Assembly: GCA_004352715.1 (NCBI GenBank)
Contig: SCFE01000022.1
Location: forward strand, 596,977-619,245
DNA length: 22,269 nt
Direction of reading: 5' to 3'
From: Hofstenia miamia
Lineage: Eukaryota > Xenacoelomorpha > Acoela
Made by a program: the position numbers and the translations under genes. Positions 19,429 through 22,269 of this stretch are shown in pieces. The notes beneath the pieces were generated by a model, which worked only from the letters and a program-made list of their open reading frames with translations, had not been told where the DNA came from and ran no database searches. Each line of letters begins with the position of its first letter. Within the stretch, counting starts at the first letter, position 1.

Positions 19429-20575
19429 NNNNNNNNNNNNNNNNNNNNNNNNNNNNNNNNNNNNNNNNNNNNNNNNNNNNNNNNNNNNNNNNNNNNNNNN
19501 NNNNNNNNNNNNNNNNNNNNNNNNNNNNNNNNNNNNNNNNNNNNNNNNNNNNNNNNNNNNNNNNNNNNNNNNNNNNNNNNNNNNNNNNNNNNNNNNNNNN
19601 NNNNNNNNNATATATATATATTGTAGTTGTAAATTTGCATTCCAATGTATGTAGTTATAATTCTAATAAAACAATATACATTAGGGGACGGTAATACACT
19701 TCATGCATTCGAAACATACATCCAACATTGAGCACCTACACAAACATCCACTCAAACATTGACTATATTATTATATATTGTACATATTAATTTGTAGTTA
19801 ATTATTTACTTATGCTATAGTTTTTTTGTCATGTTTTAGTTTATCGTAGATTTTTTGTATACATATATGGCGCTATAAATTTGCTTTAACTCTTATCTTC
19901 AATAATTGTATGATGTATTGGATGAATTTTAGCCATGAAATCAACTTCATTGCATTACTTTATCGGGAATCGGTTGGTAGCGAAAGAACTAATTTAATAA
20001 GCGATATCGGTTTTTTAATTAATCACTTATAATATTCGTATGTAACAAAAACTGAAGTGTTACGCCATTGGTGACATGATAAATGATTCGTACTTTGACA
20101 AATGCATGTTCTTGTTTGCATTGGGTGGAGTTTACTTGTAGCCGTGCATTGATAGAAATTTGAAGCGCCACCCACCGGGTAAAAAAGATTATTAATTGAG
20201 TAAACGATAGCTAGAACACAAAAATCAATTTACCAATATCTTATTCGGATAATAAGCCATTTAAACACAAAAATAGCAATTTTCTTTGCAATTGATTATA
20301 ATTTATTGAAGTTACTGTACGTAATGGCTCATCTTATAAAAATAGCACTTCGGCATGAATATTTTACATGATTTTGTTAAATTAATTCGGTGTTAGCGTT
20401 AATTGCCAGTTTTTGAATAAATTAGACGTTTATTTAATTCTCTCTAGATTTAACAAAATTATTCAAAGATAGTTAAAATAATTATAACTGATAAGGCAAA
20501 TGTAAAAGATTTGAATTATTTATTAAACTTTAATTGAAATTGCCTATTAAATTAACTTCATAAATATATTCTTGA
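19361..20575. other. Noncoding stretch with TA repeat and gap
   Basis: Contains the gapped TA microsatellite. From 19640 to 20575 it is AT-rich with no supported gene. The T/G-rich part at 19740-19930 could be the 3' untranslated tail of the preceding LINE relic. A CTCTCTAG at 20440-20447 could be a splice acceptor for a 5' untranslated exon of the receptor gene. Confidence 0.4.
19398..19621. repeat. (TA)n microsatellite with assembly gap
   Basis: TA units at 19398-19428 and 19610-19621 surround 181 N (19429-19609). The open frames read across it are spurious. Confidence 0.95.
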
Positions 20576-20644
20576 GAAATTTTGTGGCGCCACCTAACGA
20601 CGACTTTTAACTACTGCTTAGAATCACAGTCCACAACAAGTTTA

Positions 20645-21796
20645 ATGGGAACGGACAATTCAACTGACACCGAATTCAATTTCTTAGATCTATTTAATGC
20701 TTCAGAATTCTTCAAATTTTTAATATTCCTTACTGGAATTGTTGGAAATCTTGTTGTCATCCACATATTTTTCAAAAAAAGAGATAGAAGGCCTAGCGAG
20801 CTTTTTATACTTGCTCTGGCAGCAATTGACAGCTTATTCTTAATATGTAACTTCACTATCACCGTTATAGGGAAATTAATTGACTTCAATCTGCTAGCAG
20901 AAGTCTCTGAAACACATAACTGTATGATGGACGTTGGGTCCTTTACATTCACGACATTTACCTCTCTGTATTTGGTGTTTTTCATCACATGGAATCGCTA
21001 TGTGGCAATTTGCAAGCCGTTTGACTATAAAGAGACTTTCACCCTGTTCAGGGTTTACCTCATAATTTTTGGTGGAGCATGCTTTGGTGCCATATACGCA
21101 GTGATTAGCTTAGGATTCTGTTTTATAGACAGTAATTTGATCAAAGAGTTCATTGATATCATATGGTATGGATCAAAGAACATGCTACTCCTATTGGATA
21201 TATTCACAATGGTAAGAGTTTATGCGTTGGTGCTCTATACACAGAGATCATCTTCGTTAAACAAGAAACGTACCACCACCACCGAAGTTACAAATGTGGT
21301 CACCACCACACATTTGGAGCCCAATACTGTTATACTGTCGAATGTGTCAAGTGAAAATATCAACAGGGTATCAGATGGAGACATTGCTCCTGTAGGCGTT
21401 GAGCAGAAGAAGACTGCTAAGCGGATAGTGGCAAGGATGCGGGCCGTGTATGGGCGTAAGCTTACACCTCCCAAACAAATTGGCAAAAGACTGAAATGTC
21501 TAAAACCTAACAGAAAACGGAAAATCACTCTCTCTTTGTTCTTAGTCAGTATGCTATTTATTCTATTTTGTACTCCATACACTGTAATGGAACTTCTTTA
21601 TAACTATTTGGATAGTGAAATCAAGAACGAAAACTGGTTCAGTAAACTATTTATATTCACCTACATGTTCCATCTTCTGAACTTTGTCAGCAATCCCATT
21701 ATTTATTACGTTACTTCCGCATTTTTCCAGCATGAAGTCAACAAATTATTCAGGCATTATGTCAGGTGTAAGCCACAGGTACCAACCTCTGCATGA
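20645..21796 (+). CDS. Rhodopsin-family (class A) G-protein-coupled receptor, 383 aa, intronless
   Basis: A seven-helix plasma-membrane receptor, probably for a peptide or other small ligand that I cannot name. Seen (numbered from this start): possible N-glycosylation at NST and NAS in the N-terminus; TM1 with GNLVV (34-38); TM2 LALAAID with Asp 62; Cys 93 before TM3; NRYVAICKPF at the end of TM3 (117-126), where NRY replaces DRY; TM5 near 180-198; a long basic third loop (about 200-293) rich in Thr, Arg and Lys; TM6 with FCTPY (308-312) as the CWxP variant; TM7 with NPIIY (350-354); and a short tail with Cys 375. TM4 lacks its usual Trp. The frame is open from 20576, but the first ATG is at 20645 with G at +4, so that start is chosen. 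NRY receptors of this style are frequent in lophotrochozoans (recall). The gene is single-exon with no disruption, so probably functional. Confidence 0.92.
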   Translation: MGTDNSTDTEFNFLDLFNASEFFKFLIFLTGIVGNLVVIHIFFKKRDRRPSELFILALAAIDSLFLICNFTITVIGKLIDFNLLAEVSETHNCMMDVGSFTFTTFTSLYLVFFITWNRYVAICKPFDYKETFTLFRVYLIIFGGACFGAIYAVISLGFCFIDSNLIKEFIDIIWYGSKNMLLLLDIFTMVRVYALVLYTQRSSSLNKKRTTTTEVTNVVTTTHLEPNTVILSNVSSENINRVSDGDIAPVGVEQKKTAKRIVARMRAVYGRKLTPPKQIGKRLKCLKPNRKRKITLSLFLVSMLFILFCTPYTVMELLYNYLDSEIKNENWFSKLFIFTYMFHLLNFVSNPIIYYVTSAFFQHEVNKLFRHYVRCKPQVPTSA

Positions 21797-22269
21797 ATCA
21801 TATTTTACGAATTTATGTGAATGATTTTTAAATTCAAAATTTAAGTTTGTGTTTTTCTATCAACTGCATGTATTATGTGTTTTTTCAATTTGAAACATCT
21901 ATTGATTGTAACTTTTTAGAGAAGCTATCAAATACATCTTTATATTCATAGTTTTTAATGAATGTCTTTTAAATATATTTCAGTTGGCCTTGCTTGGTAT
22001 TAATCCTATGAAAATATTTACAGATGTAAGTCTTTACAAAATCGTATCATACATGCAGAATCAGCTTAGAGCTCTTTTATACTGATTAAATTTCATCCTG
22101 AATTAATTATTAGAAACCCCTTTTCGTTTCTTTCACTTGTAAATGAAATATTTTATCTGTATGTGCAAAATAAATTTGTCACTAGTTAAGGCCCAATTTT
22201 TCATCTGACAAATTCTGTAATTTTAATGATTAAATGTGTTGATATACAGGCCTTTAAAGATATATATAT
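21797..22269. other. 3' region of the receptor gene
   Basis: AT-rich sequence after the receptor stop, likely 3' untranslated. No other feature recognised. It ends in a TA run (22260-22269) at the window edge. Confidence 0.45.
22169..22174 (+). terminator. Candidate polyadenylation signal for the receptor gene
   Basis: AATAAA lies 373 bases past the receptor stop, followed by T-rich sequence. An alternative ATTAAA lies near 22085. Hexamers of this kind are common at this composition. Confidence 0.35.

Noticed and set aside
20584-20593. Palindrome GTGGCGCCAC as a regulatory site for the receptor
   Set aside because: A single 10-base palindrome without conservation or repetition does not support a specific site.
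20582-20644. A 21-residue N-terminal extension of the receptor
   Set aside because: It would start with TTG. The frame has no ATG before 20645, so the extension is unlikely in a eukaryotic gene.
20611-20988. 125-codon minus-strand frame overlapping the receptor
   Set aside because: It is antisense to the receptor's TM1-TM3 coding sequence and has no motif of its own. The same holds for the minus-strand frame at 21235-21582.

Overview
The window reads as AT-rich nuclear DNA from an invertebrate animal. Supporting signs are an ADAM-type metalloprotease, a rhodopsin-family GPCR, many TA and TTA microsatellites, two assembly gaps inside simple repeats, and relics of typical animal transposons. 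There are no bacterial operons, ribosome binding sites or rRNA/tRNA genes. The GPCR has an NRY box in place of DRY, which from memory is common in lophotrochozoan receptor expansions, but I cannot fix the phylum.

Two intact protein-coding genes stand out. Positions 1743-3407 (minus) encode a 554-residue secreted-looking reprolysin/ADAM in one uninterrupted exon. Positions 20645-21796 (plus) encode a 383-residue seven-helix receptor, also without introns. They lie about 17 kb apart, face away from each other, and show no sign of functional linkage.

Most of the remaining recognisable content is a transposon graveyard. From left to right it holds: a possible TTAA-flanked MITE (635-872); a weak hAT-like candidate (955-1157); a Penelope-like GIY-YIG fragment (3639-3959, minus); a clear TTAA-flanked MITE (10257-10480); a degenerate piggyBac element (about 10835-12596, transposase on minus); a hAT-like MITE with a perfect 8-bp target duplication and expanded CGGCT arrays (14964-15481); and a nested or juxtaposed LINE region (about 16580-19360). 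In the LINE region, a Jockey/CR1-like reverse transcriptase relic on the plus strand surrounds the 3' end of an R4/R2-like LINE on the minus strand, which carries a CCHC finger and a restriction-like endonuclease and abuts a (TAA)n microsatellite.

The long stretches between these (about 4.0-10.2 kb, 12.6-14.9 kb, 15.5-16.5 kb and 19.6-20.6 kb) are AT-rich and hold no gene I can support. I found no new multi-gene system. The most interesting structures are the hAT-like MITE built around a CGGCT array, the shared end architecture of the two TTAA elements, and the compact intronless ADAM whose prodomain has no cysteine.
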